NCBI GenBank assembly: GCA_021613375.1
Contig: CM038719.1
Span: 35,511,747-35,575,746, forward strand
Length of the DNA: 64,000 nucleotides
Reading direction: 5' to 3'
Source of the DNA: Megaleporinus macrocephalus
Lineage: Eukaryota > Chordata > Actinopteri > Characiformes > Anostomidae
Part shown: positions 44,444 to 55,425 of the stretch, piece by piece
Layout of the letters: every line of letters starts with the position of its first letter
Numbering within the stretch: position 1 is the first letter of the stretch
Program-made: the position numbers and the translations under genes
Notes under the pieces: model-generated
Seen by the model: the letters and a program-made list of their open reading frames with translations, nothing else
What the model was told of the DNA's origin: nothing
The model's database searches: none

Positions 44444-44477
44444 CATATAGAGGAGGAGGTTCAGGAGAAGTTTGCAT
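44444..44477 (-). promoter_or_regulatory. V promoter of A6
   Basis: ATGCAAAC (44470-44477) and CTATATG (44444-44450). Confidence 0.75.
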
Positions 44478-44521
44478 AACAGATCAGTGATGTAAGACAC
44501 TGACTGGTTTTTGAATGAAGG

Positions 44522-44535
44522 GCGCCCCCTACTGG
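44522..44535 (-). promoter_or_regulatory. CTCF-like motif upstream of A6
   Basis: Minus strand CCAGTAGGGGGCGC, 14 of 14. Confidence 0.6.
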
Positions 44536-45093
44536 AACATAAGTAAAATATGAGGGAATTAATTTCACAGCTTCACTCAGAGTGATGTTTAGTCTTTTTT
44601 CTGGAGATGCTCTGAACATTCAGTCAGTGTCAGTAAATTCAAATCTTACTGTAATGAATGTCTGTATTATACATTAATGTGGTTCTTCAAATACTTGTTA
44701 TATAAAACACTTTAAAAATAAAGATTATATGTACAACAATCATTACTGTGAAAAGCCAGACATGGATTTATTTTTTGCAAAAAATTCTTAGAAGTTGTTT
44801 TTACATTTTCAGCTTCTCAGCATCGACATAATCCTAAATACACTGAGTAATATTGAGGTATCTACTGAGGTAGTCATACCAGCAGCTCCTTTATGGATAA
44901 GTATGTCTTGATCTTCTCATCATGCTGGAGGTTGTTATCTTGCTATAGAATGAATTTCTTCCCAATCAAAACGTTTCCCAGATTATTTCCATTACATGAT
45001 TCATTAGAATTGGTTTGTACTGATCAGCATTCATGATACCTTTAATTAAAACAGACGACCAACTCTGGATGTGCTTCTATATACTCCAACTGG

Positions 45094-45389
45094 GTCATGG
45101 TGCCTGTCTCTGCTGGTGAGTCTGCTCAACCAGAGGACCACACTCCCTAGAACCCCCTGCTTGATGAGGTCACCGTCACGTGTCCTCCCGCAGCCTATCA
45201 TCACCGTCTCCTGAAAATTGAGTTCACCTGTTTATAATTACCTGTGTGTGTATAGTCACTGCTCTGTTCTCTTGCTCTTTGCTCTCTGAGCGTTCTTGTC
45301 TGATGGCCTGTATCGTGTTTGATCTTCTTCCTCGTGTTTTGTTTTGACCATGTCTTTGATATTACAGTTTTTTACTCTGCCTGTCCTTT
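45094..45389. mobile_element. LTR-like element, right end replaced
   Basis: Matches 62457-62745 until about 45388, then homology stops at the unique segment that follows. Confidence 0.45.
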
Positions 45390-46465
45390 GGATTAGTGAT
45401 GGCCAGATGCAAGGGCGTAGGAGTGGGTTTGACCCCCTAAATATTACCTATAAGCTGATTCCACTGTAGGTAAGCTAGTAAATCACTGTATGTATAGTGA
45501 CGTAGTACAACATTTATAGAATTACAGTAAATTATAAATAAATAAACAAAATACAACATTATCTGTACGTCTGTTTATTATTAGATGAATCCAATTAAAA
45601 ACCACTTTACAAACTAAACAGGTACTCCACATTACATGCTACTGTTGTCAGAAAACAGTATACACAGTAAACAGACCACCTGCAGCATTAGCCTGCTAAA
45701 CTCCTAGCTACCAATAGCAGAATAAAGAGTGTATCAGACATATGGACTGCTGATAATGACTGCAATGTGTGGGTTCTGAGTGATAAAGTATAAAAATACT
45801 CCTTTGCAAAACTTAATACACTCACAACACCAGTCAGATAAAACACTGTGTGTGCGCGCGATGCGAAAAGAAGACAAATTAATGTTAAATGTTAAAAGAA
45901 AAAAAAAACATTTTTTTACTATAACCTTTAGGGTTATAGTAAATTTAAATCTAAACTAGGGCTAGCTACGCCCCTGGTCTGAAGTTTGGGACATGACCAA
46001 AGAGTAAAGTAACTTTACGTTTCAGAGTACTTCCTGACTAAAGTTAACATAAACGTTAGCTAACCCAAACCCTCCTAATATGTTACCATAACAACACATT
46101 ATACTAAAACTGTTTTATTACAGTATATTCTGCTATTGATTGCTCTCATCACTAACCTCGCGTTTAAAGCTGGCCCGAGCTACCCGACGCTCCAATGCCA
46201 TTTTAACACTCAGTTAACTCCCTATGAATGAAATGAACTGTTTTCTCTTTTGATGGTGAGCTCATTAATATTTTGATAAGAACAGACATCTCAACACAAG
46301 CCTTAACAAAGTGAAAGACCACCTAACAACCAGAGTCTGTTGCTAACAACAAACACAGCGTGGATTGTGACGGCTACCAAAACGCGCTTTTAAAGTAAAG
46401 TGTTTTTAAACAGTTTCCGCTTTTCCTGGGTTTAATTTTTGGGTGGGACAAACCCCCCCCCATGT
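45390..46465. other. Unique ~1.1 kb segment, origin unknown
   Basis: Absent from the other A-E-B units. Begins near GATGCAAGGGCGTAGG and ends at a C run (about 46450-46460). No open frame of interest, no clear terminal inverted repeats. Positions 46189-46283 are the reverse complement of about 60327-60421. It may be a non-autonomous transposon or filler DNA joined during a rearrangement. Confidence 0.5.
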
Positions 46466-46593
46466 ACTATACCTGAAATGAAAATAGTTTATTTATATCA
46501 TCCTCGTTATTATTATTTTAAATATTAACTTGAAAAGCAGTAGTGCAAGGAAAGAAACGGCAGAGTTTTCAGATCCTCCACTCCAGATCTTAT

Positions 46594-46692
46594 CCCTGGA
46601 GCCTAATCTGGGCTGGTGAGGACATAACCAGAACAACATGTAAAGTAATTCAGTGGAAGAAGCTCCCCAGAGTAAGACATACCACCTAATCA
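46594..46692 (-). pseudogene. V relic E5
   Basis: Shortened relic like E2: CCCTGGAGCCTAATCTGG at one end and GTAAGACATACCACC at the other, CDR1 region deleted. Lies about 240 bp 3' of the B8 nonamer. Confidence 0.5.
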
Positions 46693-46932
46693 TATATTCT
46701 GTATTTTTTTTTACTCTGATATCATTTTGAAGAGCTTTTTTATGACTTGATTGTCTGTGAATTAAAAAATGGTCTGCTGTTTAAAAGGGGGACCTTTATG
46801 TTCCCTCCATCATTCAGAACTAATTATTATACTGTGAACTTTATTCTGAACATGGTTGTAAATAATGTCATTAAACGTGTCATTAAATAATAAACACTAA
46901 CAAGAAATACATGTACTTGAGTGTCGGCTCTG

Positions 46933-46971
46933 TGTTTTTGTACAGCGTGTACATCAGTTAGAGTCACTGTG
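46933..46971 (-). other. 23-RSS of V gene B8
   Basis: Heptamer CACAGTG (46965-46971), 23 bp spacer, nonamer ACAAAAACA (46933-46941). Confidence 0.93.
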
Positions 46972-47404
46972 AGAGTCTCGCACAATAATACACAGCTGTG
47001 TCTTCAGTCTGCAGATTCTGTCCTTGTAATGTTATTGTGTTGGTTCCAGTGTTTCTGGAGATACTGAACCTGCTTTTCAGTTTATCACTGTAGTCTGTGC
47101 CCCCATCAGTATAGATATTTCCAATCCACTCCAGAGCTTTTCCTGCAGGCTGTCGGATCCAACCTGTGTACTCGCTAGTGACTGAATATGAAACCTTGCA
47201 GTCTATGTTCAGTCTCTGGTCTGGACGGACCACCATGGAAGCAGGCTGAGTCAGTTCATAACAGTGAACACCTGTGGATCAGAAATATATAAATATATAT
47301 GTGAACGTGATATAAACTAAACTCTAACAGAGTGAAATGTGTTGTTTACTGAATAACTCACAGGACGCAGCTGTCAGCAGGAGCAGTAGAGATGTAGAGA
47401 ACAT
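46972..47404 (-). CDS. IGHV: IGHV gene B8 (family B), apparently functional
   Basis: Leader exon 47362-47404 (MFSTSLLLLLTAAS plus one base), intron 47272-47361 (acceptor CCACAG), V exon 46972-47271. DCKVSYSVTSEY, FR2 GWIRQPAGKALEWIG, CDR2 NIYTDGGTD, end [11 protein letters not shown] part close to B5, but promoter-side sequence closer to B6 and B10. All signals intact. Confidence 0.93.
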
Positions 47405-47469
47405 GGTTGGTGTGGAAGTTAGACCTGTTGCAGTTTCTCTGTTCTCCACAGCCTAGCAGAGAGTGTCTT

Positions 47470-47519
47470 CTAAATACAGACAGCAATGACGGGGATGTTG
47501 GGGGGGCTTGTATTTGCTT
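47470..47519 (-). promoter_or_regulatory. V promoter of B8
   Basis: AAGCAAAT (47512-47519) and TATTTAG (47470-47476). Confidence 0.65.
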
Positions 47520-47924
47520 ATGTCCCATGAGAATCAAATCTATTTAAGACCCGAGTTGAGAGCAGTAGTTTTAAAGCAGTTCAATCATGTCAGGAAGCTC
47601 TACTCTGCCTGTTTACAGCAAATAAACAACATTTTAACTTAAATTCAAATATATATTAATGTACATCTTATCATCTCCCTGTATACATTAATTCCACCAA
47701 AACACTGTCTGAACAATTTTCTCAAATACATCTTCAAAATGTGGTACTGTATATGAAATTAAGTTTGTCGTTAATGTTGAGGAGGTGCGCGTTCATGTGT
47801 TTACTGCCTGTTAAACACACTGTAGTGAATATAATATTATTGTTTTCATTCATTATTCAATTGCCTTATAATATAAACTCCCATCCACTCAGAACTACTC
47901 TATATGTAGTGAATTAGTGAGTAG

Positions 47925-47938
47925 ATGCCCCCTACTGG
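47925..47938 (-). promoter_or_regulatory. CTCF-like motif upstream of B8
   Basis: Minus strand CCAGTAGGGGGCAT, 13 of 14, about 520 bp upstream of the start codon. Confidence 0.55.
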
Positions 47939-49149
47939 AAAATAGGTAACATTTCAGTACATACTTTCTTACTTTTTGTCATTTCATATTAGGTTAAATT
48001 ATGTTCAGGAGCTGTTAATCCATCATCTCTGATCTCCACTTTCACAGGAATATGAATATTAATTATGGATTAACTATAAAGCTGTTACTAAACAATCATC
48101 TTATACTGTTTTAAATACTAGTTATTGAGATATGACATGAAAACAATATTTGGTCAATTGTATTCTTGGTAATATTTAAAAAAGTTTATGTTCATGAATT
48201 GAAAGTAACACAGATTGGTGCTGTAATTAAAACTGTATCTATGCTGTATTTACACTGTTTACATAAATAGAGTTCAGTATATAGAAATAACATACAGTGA
48301 TCCTCATTAAAACTCATATCTTAAATAAATGGACAGTAAAACAGGCCAGTTCCAAAATTCTAGACTCTTACATAGCAGTCTTGATAATCAGGACAAGCTA
48401 CAGCTAGTACCAGCATCAGAATGTTACTGTGCTGTTTAAGGTGGATCAAAACATTTAACACAACAAGCTGGATTGAAAATCCCACCAGTTGTTAGTTTCC
48501 TGTGCATGTTTGACTCCTGAACAATATTGAGATGCTTCATTCAGTAATTAACACTGAAGAGACTGAAGAGACGAGCAGTTCCACCTTTATTAGCATCACA
48601 ACCTCAACAGTAACCTGTAAGTAGCAGCCATGCTGTGTGAGTGTATCACTGTCTGCTGGATGAAGCAGATCATCTTAAACTGAGTTTTATATTAACTTTA
48701 ATTTACTGTGTGTTGATGTTGGGATGAAAGTGAGTAGCCAGTATAGGTAATGTTAGATACTAGTAAGCTCCAAGTAACTAACATAGCTAACTAAATAGCA
48801 TGTTTAAATATCCTGTCCTCTGTTTAAACAACCAGCTCAGTTAACCACTCAGTTAACTGAGTGTTAAAATGGCATTGGAGTGTTTTTCACCCTGACCAAA
48901 GTCACATACCTCCTATGCATAATTATGTACTATGTACAATTCAAACACTTTAGAAAACACATTAAGTGATGTTGAGATGTTTAAACATTCGGGTTCCATT
49001 GACTTACATTAAAAGTGTAGACAGTTTTCATCCTCTCTGACATATTATAGATCGGTGGACAGTGAATATATACATGTTGTTGAAACTGAACTGCCATTTT
49101 GGTGCATATTCAAGAATTTTGTATTAACACAATTAAAAGTACCTTATAT

Positions 49150-49260
49150 TTCAATGGCCTGTGTTTTATTCCCAGGTCGGGCAATTAGAGATCTTTCTGT
49201 GTGGAGTTGGTATGTTCTCCTAGTTCTCCTAGTGGCTGTGAGGGTTTTCTTAGGGTGGGT
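49150..49260. repeat. SINE-like repeat
   Basis: TTTTATTCCCAGGTCGGGCAAT then TGTGTGGAGTTGGTATG; same family as 11690-11815. Confidence 0.45.
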
Positions 49261-49673
49261 GTATGTGTGAATGTGTATGTGGTGTTTAGGTTGCACTCAA
49301 ATGTAAAGATTTTGTAATGGTTGAGGAACGATTTAAAAATTAATTTATGTGTATTACTTTTCACATTCTATTTGCAGAGCTGAAAGTGGCACCACATCAT
49401 AACCAAACTTTTTTCCATATCTAAACATTTTCCTTTCCTTTACATCACAAGATGAATTCTCCAGGCTTATTCATAAACACTCTGATTAAAGGGGTCGTTT
49501 GAAAGAGTGGAAGCTGATCTGATGAATTTACAGTGACAGTTACAGAGGTTTTATATTAGGAAATGAATTATGAGTACATTTTTGACAGCAGAATTAAATA
49601 TGATGCATTATATTACAATCACAATAAACACTTCCTCCACCAAGTCAAAGACATTTACAACTTTAGTAAATCT

Positions 49674-49712
49674 AGTTATTGTACAGCTGTCTGTATGAGT
49701 CCCACCACTGTG
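49674..49712 (-). other. 23-RSS of V gene A7
   Basis: Heptamer CACAGTG (49706-49712), 23 bp spacer, nonamer ACAATAACT (49674-49682). Confidence 0.93.
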
Positions 49713-50150
49713 AGGCTCTCTAGCACAGTAATACACTGCAGTGTCTTCAGGCTTCAGTTGACTCATGTGCAGGTAGAAGTTAGAACTGTCCTTGGATGCT
49801 GTGAATCTGCCCTGAACTGTCTGGGCTGAGTTCTTGTAAGATTCAGAATAATAGTAAATAATCCATTCCAGTCCTTTTCCAGGAGCCTGTCTGATCCAGT
49901 ACATATAAGTGCCCCCCACACTGAATCCACTGCAGGCACAGGTCAGTTTGTGAGATCCACCTGGAGCCACTGTTACTGACCCCTCAGACTGTGTGAGAAC
50001 AACCTGAGAGTGGACGCCTGAACAGAGACACAAAGAAACAACAGGTTAAATATTGTTAGTTTATTTAAAGCATTAATATTGATCCTCATTGAGACACATT
50101 ACAGACTCACATCCTGCAATCAGCAGCAGCAGTAAAGACGTGAGGAACAT
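49713..50150 (-). CDS. IGHV: IGHV gene A7 (family A), apparently functional
   Basis: Leader exon 50111-50150, intron 50018-50110, V exon 49713-50017. CDR1 SVGGTY, FR2 [17 protein letters not shown]2 YYYSESYKN (Asn for the usual Ser), end TAVYYCARE. Open. Third copy of the A2/A5 gene with its B partner B9. Confidence 0.92.
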
Positions 50151-50227
50151 GGTGTTTGTGGAGCTGGAGATGATCAGAGTTACCAGAAAGCTGGAGATCC
50201 TCTCCAAACTGTGCTTCATTTACTCTA

Positions 50228-50261
50228 CATATAGAGGAGGAGGTTTAGGAGAAGTTTGCAT
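50228..50261 (-). promoter_or_regulatory. V promoter of A7
   Basis: ATGCAAAC (50254-50261) and CTATATG (50228-50234). Confidence 0.75.
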
Positions 50262-50324
50262 AACAGCTCAGTGATGTAAGAAACTGACTGACAGGAGTAT
50301 AATAGACAGGTTTTTGAATAAAGT

Positions 50325-50338
50325 GCGCCCCCTACTGG
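50325..50338 (-). promoter_or_regulatory. CTCF-like motif upstream of A7
   Basis: Minus strand CCAGTAGGGGGCGC, 14 of 14. Confidence 0.6.
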
Positions 50339-51776
50339 AATATAAATGAAACATGAGGGAATTCATTTCACAGCTTCACTGAGAGTGGTGTTTAGTCTGT
50401 TTGCTAAAGATGTTCTGAACATTCAGTCAGTGTCAGTAATTTCTAATCTTACTGTAATGTAGAATGTGTGTAATATACATACAGAATCTTGTTGCATGTA
50501 CAATATATTTATATACTGGCTCCATGTTGATACTGATTAGGAATAATTTTGGGAATTATTTAATAGTTAAGATGGTTTGCAGAGTGGCTGCAGGATGGTT
50601 GCAGATGAGTCCGGGCCCAGTAGACTCAGTACAGCATACAAGTGTTTGGTATGTTGTTTGTTTGTAGAAATGCTTTCTAGAGGCTGTTTTAGCAGCATGG
50701 AAAGAAAAGAACCCTTAAAGACGCTACCTGTCATCTTTACTCACACTTAAATAACATCATAATAAAAAAACTCTAATTCTCATTCTATTTGTACTGAAAT
50801 ATGGCTGTGAAGCAGTTATAAGATCTCTGGTGTCTCTTTAGAGGTGTGTAGTATGAAAATATTATTAAAAATTACAGAGAGAACCTGACATTTTTGATAT
50901 TCAGCAGTGAGTTATAAACACATCGTTGGCATCATGATGTTTATAACTATAGAGCTAGACTAAGGTTTTAAGTCACTAATGGAAGAAATAGTTTGAAAAC
51001 TGTACATGTGCTCATTATGTGTTTCTACTTTTGGAATTTATTTGATTTTTCATTCATTTTTAAGCCATTTATTTAATCATGCAAGTCATTAACAACATAA
51101 TATTGTTCACAGTTGTGGCCTGACAAGCAGTAGAAGACACTTAAGGAGAAGGTCAATGGTCAAGAAACATTCAAACCAAAAAAATAAAATAAAACACATT
51201 TAAATAATATGTTTTCACAAACACCAAATAAAGATTAACACAACTGATAGACAACTAAAATAATCAGGTAATTAAGAAACCGGTGCATTTTCTCAGTATT
51301 AATTTAGTATTATTTAGTTTTTATTAAATTATTGTATGTTCCAATCATGTGCTGCAGCAGACTGTAATGAAGTGGAGCCAATATGAAGAGTTTGTTCTGG
51401 GGACTTTAAGTTGAAGGACGTGCTACATGATAATTATAAGTGTTTTTATCCAATTCAGGTTCTATTATAGACTTCATATATCAATTCAGAACTATTGGTA
51501 TATTTTATTGTTGTTGTAATGAATATCAGTGAACTCACCATGGGATTCATTATGCTTATGATCATTAAACTCATTGTCTGTTCATTTGACATGAGCCTTT
51601 ATTTTTTTAGGAACATTCATTATGTACCCAGGTGCCTAGGAGGTTAACTAAATACACTATATTTAAAATTGTTAGTTTTCTTTCTTTTTTCTTTGCAGAA
51701 CTTTGTTTGTTTTGTGTTTTGCATTTATATAAAAAAGACGGCTATATATGAATAGCCTGGATCTTGATTGGCTTAG
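50339..51776. other. Intergenic A7 to B9
   Basis: No gene; third copy of the A2-B3 spacer, with a short deletion near 51330. Confidence 0.75.
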
Positions 51777-51815
51777 GGTTTCTGTACAGTGTGTGCATTA
51801 GTTCCTGTCACTGTG
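51777..51815 (-). other. 23-RSS of V gene B9
   Basis: Heptamer CACAGTG (51809-51815), 23 bp spacer, nonamer ACAGAAACC (51777-51785). Confidence 0.92.
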
Positions 51816-52262
51816 AGTATTTTGCACAGTAATACACAGCTGTGTCTTCAGTCTGCAGATTCTGTCCTTGTAATGTTATTGTGTTGTTTCCAGTGTTTCT
51901 GGAGATGCTGAACCTGCTTTTCAGTTTATCACTGTAAGCTGTGCTCCTTGATGAATCCCAACTAATACGATCCACTCCAGAGCTTTTCCTGCAGGCTGTC
52001 GGATCCAACCTGTACTGTAGTCTGTAACTGAATATGAAACCTTGCAGTTGATGGTCAGACTCTGGCCTGGACGGACCACCATGGAATCAGGCTGAGTGAG
52101 TTCAGAACAGTGAACACCTGTAGATCAAACATATAAAATTTATTACGTACATCATCTTGGACATAACCATGAAACTGGACTCTGACTGAGTGAAACATGT
52201 TGTTTACTGAATAACTCACAGGATGCAGCTGCCAGCAGGAGCAGTAGAGATGTAGAGAACAT
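51816..52262 (-). pseudogene. IGHV: IGHV pseudogene B9 (family B), frameshift at FR2/CDR2
   Basis: Leader exon 52220-52262 (MFSTSLLLLLAAAS), intron 52118-52219 (normal donor and acceptor), V exon 51816-52117. FR1 and FR2 are in frame through GWIRQPAGKALEWI. At about 51967-51970 four bases are missing relative to B3 and B7, which shifts the frame and gives a TGA soon after. The remaining part (STAYSDKLKSRFSIS to YYCAKY) is intact in the other frame. RSS and promoter look normal. Confidence 0.88.
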
Positions 52263-52328
52263 GGCTGGTGTTGAAGTTGGACCTGTGGGATGTTCTCTGT
52301 TCTCTACAGCTTACTAGACAGTCTTGTC

Positions 52329-52368
52329 TATATATAGCGAGATCCAAGGAGGGGGCTTGTATTTGCTT
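52329..52368 (-). promoter_or_regulatory. V promoter of B9
   Basis: AAGCAAAT (52361-52368) and TATATATA (52329-52336), the strongest TATA box of the B family here. Confidence 0.65.
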
Positions 52369-52379
52369 ATCTAATGATG

Positions 52380-53810
52380 GCCACACCTGTTTGAGCCATA
52401 CAGGCAAGAACAGTATTTAATGTCCTGCATGAAACACACTGCTCTGCTTGAATTTAACTAATAAATTAAACAGTATTTTATTTAATATAGAGATAAACAA
52501 AATGTCCATATTTTCATAGCCCTATGTACATTTATTCCTGCATCACGTCATAGATAATCAGAGAAATCTAAGAAGATTTTGCAAGCTCTCCAAGTTTTTT
52601 TCTTATTGCAACCCAGTATTATTTACAGTTCTCATCTAATACCTGCTTTGACTGCTCAGTACTTCATTAAGATAAATCAAGATTGCTGCTGAAGGAACTG
52701 AATACATTCATACAATATCTGGGGCATCCAGGAGAAATCTGGAACTACACTTTGTTCTTCAAACTGGAGCTCAAGATATGATCTACTTCTTTCACAATGA
52801 GATATTTATGCTACTTTGTATTGTTGTATGCTTATTTACATCTGTTCTAATGAAGAGAATCCTTCTCATCCCTCTTTCCTATATAAACTATATCTCTATG
52901 TCCTAACTTTTATATAAATCCAAGTGATTTGATGAAAACTGTACATAATACATCAGTAATCAAACTAAATTTAATGATAGGAACACTAAAAGTCCCACAG
53001 CCATCATTATGACAGTTTAAAACAACCAGAGCTGTAGTGAAGTGTGTTTTACTCCTCTGCACAGTTGGGTTTGTGGATTATACAGTGTCTAAACTCTAAT
53101 CAGGTACTACCTTATTGTGTACAATCCATTTTGAACACACGCCAGAAAAACACTTTTATTTTGTAACTAAAAATGTACATACCCGAAGTTCATTGGCCCA
53201 TTTCACTGGTGTATCAATTCCGTCAGTTACTGTTAGCAGGAAATTTAATTTCAGGTCAAACTAAAAAAGGCGTAGATCAGCTTTAAGGCATTGTGGTGTG
53301 TTCCTCAGTGCAACAGCTCCAAACAAAGCCTGTGAATTCATAGACTTCTGACTGAGCCCAGGTTAAGACCACAATTGATCCAGTCAGTCTGAAGGTAGAG
53401 GGTTCCACATTAAAAGCAGCAGTCAGTTTAAACAGCGTGCAGGCACCAAAACACAACTGTTGTTATCATTTAAGGTGGAACAGAAATTCATGAATAAGGA
53501 AGCAACTTCAACTTTGTTATAACGTTTATTAGAATTGATAACTTTATACTGATAACAAACATTTAAACTCATCTGTTGGTCAGTACTACTAGCTGTTGTG
53601 CTTGATTAGCCAACTCAGTACAAGAATCAAGAAACAGAAGCAGATCATTAGTCAATAATTTCTTAAATTTAGTTTCTTTGACAAAAATGACTTTAACAAA
53701 TGAATGTAAATATATTGTGTTAATTATAAACTGATTTTTCTTTGTTGACAGTATAATGTATTGAGTCTGTATTGTGTATTCAGTCTTTCAGTGAATCAGT
53801 ATGTATGTGT
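52380..53810. other. Intergenic B9 to C4
   Basis: About 1.4 kb that I could not match to other spacers in the window except near C4. No gene, RSS or known repeat seen. Confidence 0.55.
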
Positions 53811-53848
53811 GGTTTTAGTACAGCTGCTCCATCATCTCCATCACTGTG
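53811..53848 (-). other. RSS of V gene C4, 22 bp spacer
   Basis: Heptamer CACAGTG (53842-53848), spacer 22 bp, nonamer ACTAAAACC (53811-53819). Confidence 0.9.
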
Positions 53849-54302
53849 TCTGTCGAGCGCAGTAATAAACAGCAGTGTCCTCTGCTCTCAGACTCTTAGC
53901 CTCTAAGAACTGTGTACTGGTGGAAACGTCCTCAGTCATTTTGAAGTGGTCTTTTATGGAATCTGTATATATTGCTGAATTTGTACCAGTGTCCATTCTC
54001 CCCATCCATTCCAGAGCGTTCCCTGCTTTCTGTCTTATCCAGTGAATGTTCTTGCTTGTCATGCTGTACCCACTAATTTTACAGGAGATCTTCACAGCTT
54101 CTCCAGGTTTCTTCACCTCAGCAGGAGACTGGTCGAGTCGGATCTCAGCACTTATAATATCTACAAATATAAACATACACCATTCAAGATCAATCCAGAC
54201 AGTATTAAAACTCATTCCCACATGACAGTGTATGAAAAAGTCTAACATACCGTGTGTTAATATCAGTATCAGAATGCAGTACTGAAGAGTTCTAAACCCC
54301 AT
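53849..54302 (-). CDS. IGHV: IGHV gene C4 (family C), apparently functional
   Basis: Leader exon 54251-54302 (MGFRTLQYCILILILTH plus one base), intron 54161-54250, V exon 53849-54160. DIISAEIRLDQSPAEVKKPG, CDR1 SMTSKN, FR2 HWIRQKAGNALEWMG, CDR2 RMDTGTNSAI, end [10 protein letters not shown]. Leader and upstream as in C2; CDR2 as in C3. Open. Confidence 0.92.
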
Positions 54303-54407
54303 AATTAACTCTTCGGTAGTTACTAATTAACCTCTGGGTTATGAAACAATATGAGCATTAGGTAAATAACGAGCTCATATTATATGGAGACTAAAACACA
54401 GAAACAA

Positions 54408-54415
54408 ATTTACAT
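54408..54415 (-). promoter_or_regulatory. Octamer of C4 promoter
   Basis: Minus strand ATGTAAAT. Confidence 0.6.
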
Positions 54416-54476
54416 AAAACATTCTTGACCAATAGTACCGTAGTACATTTTGCATGTATTAAAATTGGACCTGTTA

Positions 54477-54490
54477 TCGCCTCCTAGTGT
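54477..54490 (-). promoter_or_regulatory. Degraded CTCF-like motif upstream of C4
   Basis: Minus strand ACACTAGGAGGCGA, 11 of 14; one G of the run is A compared with the other C genes. Confidence 0.3.
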
Positions 54491-54624
54491 TTAGAGAAAA
54501 TACTAATGAAATGTTTTCACTTCAGCAGCTTACATTCAGGTATATTCATGAGTATAAAAGAGAGATATTTCCCAGCATCACTCAGAATAACGTTTATCTT
54601 GTTTCACATTTCATAATAGAGATA

Positions 54625-55425
54625 CCTTTCTTCACGTGCCTGTATGACCTCCCTACAATGCCTAGGCATGCTCCTGATGAGGTGGTGGATGGTCTCCTGA
54701 GGGATCTCCTCCCAGACCTGAACTAAAGCATCCACCAACTCCTGGACAGTCTGTGGTGCAACGTGACGTTAGTGGATGAAGCGAGACATGATGTCCCAGA
54801 TGTGCTCAATCAGATTCAGGTCTGGGGAACGGGTGGGCCAGTTCATATCTTCAATGCCTTCATCTTGCAGGAACTGCTGACACACTCCAGCCACATGAGG
54901 TCTAGCATTGTCCTGCCTTAGGAGGACCCCAGGGCCAACCGCACCAGCATATGGTCTCACAAGGGGTCTGAGGATCCCATCTCGGTACCTAATGGCAGTC
55001 AGGCTACCACTGGCGAGCACATTGAGAGCGATGCGGCCCTCCAAAGAAATGCCACCCCACACCGTTACTGACCTACTGCCAAACCGGTCATGCTGAAGGA
55101 TGTTGCAGGCAGCAGATCGCTCTTCACATCGTCTCCACACTCTGTCACGTCTGTCACATGGGCTCAGTGTGAACCTGTTTTCATCTGTGAAGAGCACAAG
55201 GCGCCAGTGGCCAATTTGCCAATCCTGGTGTTCTCTGGCAAATGCCAAGCGTCCTGCATGGTGTTGTAAGCACAACCCCCATCTGTGGACGTCGGGCCCT
55301 CATACCATCCTCATGGAGTCGGTTTCTAACCGTTTGTGCAGACACATGCACATTTGTGGCCTGCTGGAGGTCATTTTGCTGGGCTCTGGCAGTGCTCCTC
55401 CTGTTCCTCCTTATTAATGATTATA
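54625..55425 (-). mobile_element. Tc1/mariner-like transposase fragment, frameshifted
   Basis: The best open part (54769-55275) has the catalytic region: LVLFTDENRF, then RQDNARPHVAG, then SPDLNLIEHIWD, the spacing expected for a Tc1-type DDE transposase. Coding similarity continues in other frames on both sides: RNRLHEDGMRARRPQMG-like sequence near 55330 and an EEIPQETIHHLIRSMPRHC-like tail near 54660-54710. So there are at least two frameshifts. No terminal inverted repeats were found; it is a dead fragment. Confidence 0.88.

Larger units (their letters stand above)
47640..49673. other. Intergenic B8 to A7
   Basis: No gene seen. Matches about 59150-61256. Contains a SINE-like repeat at about 49150-49260. 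Confidence 0.7.
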
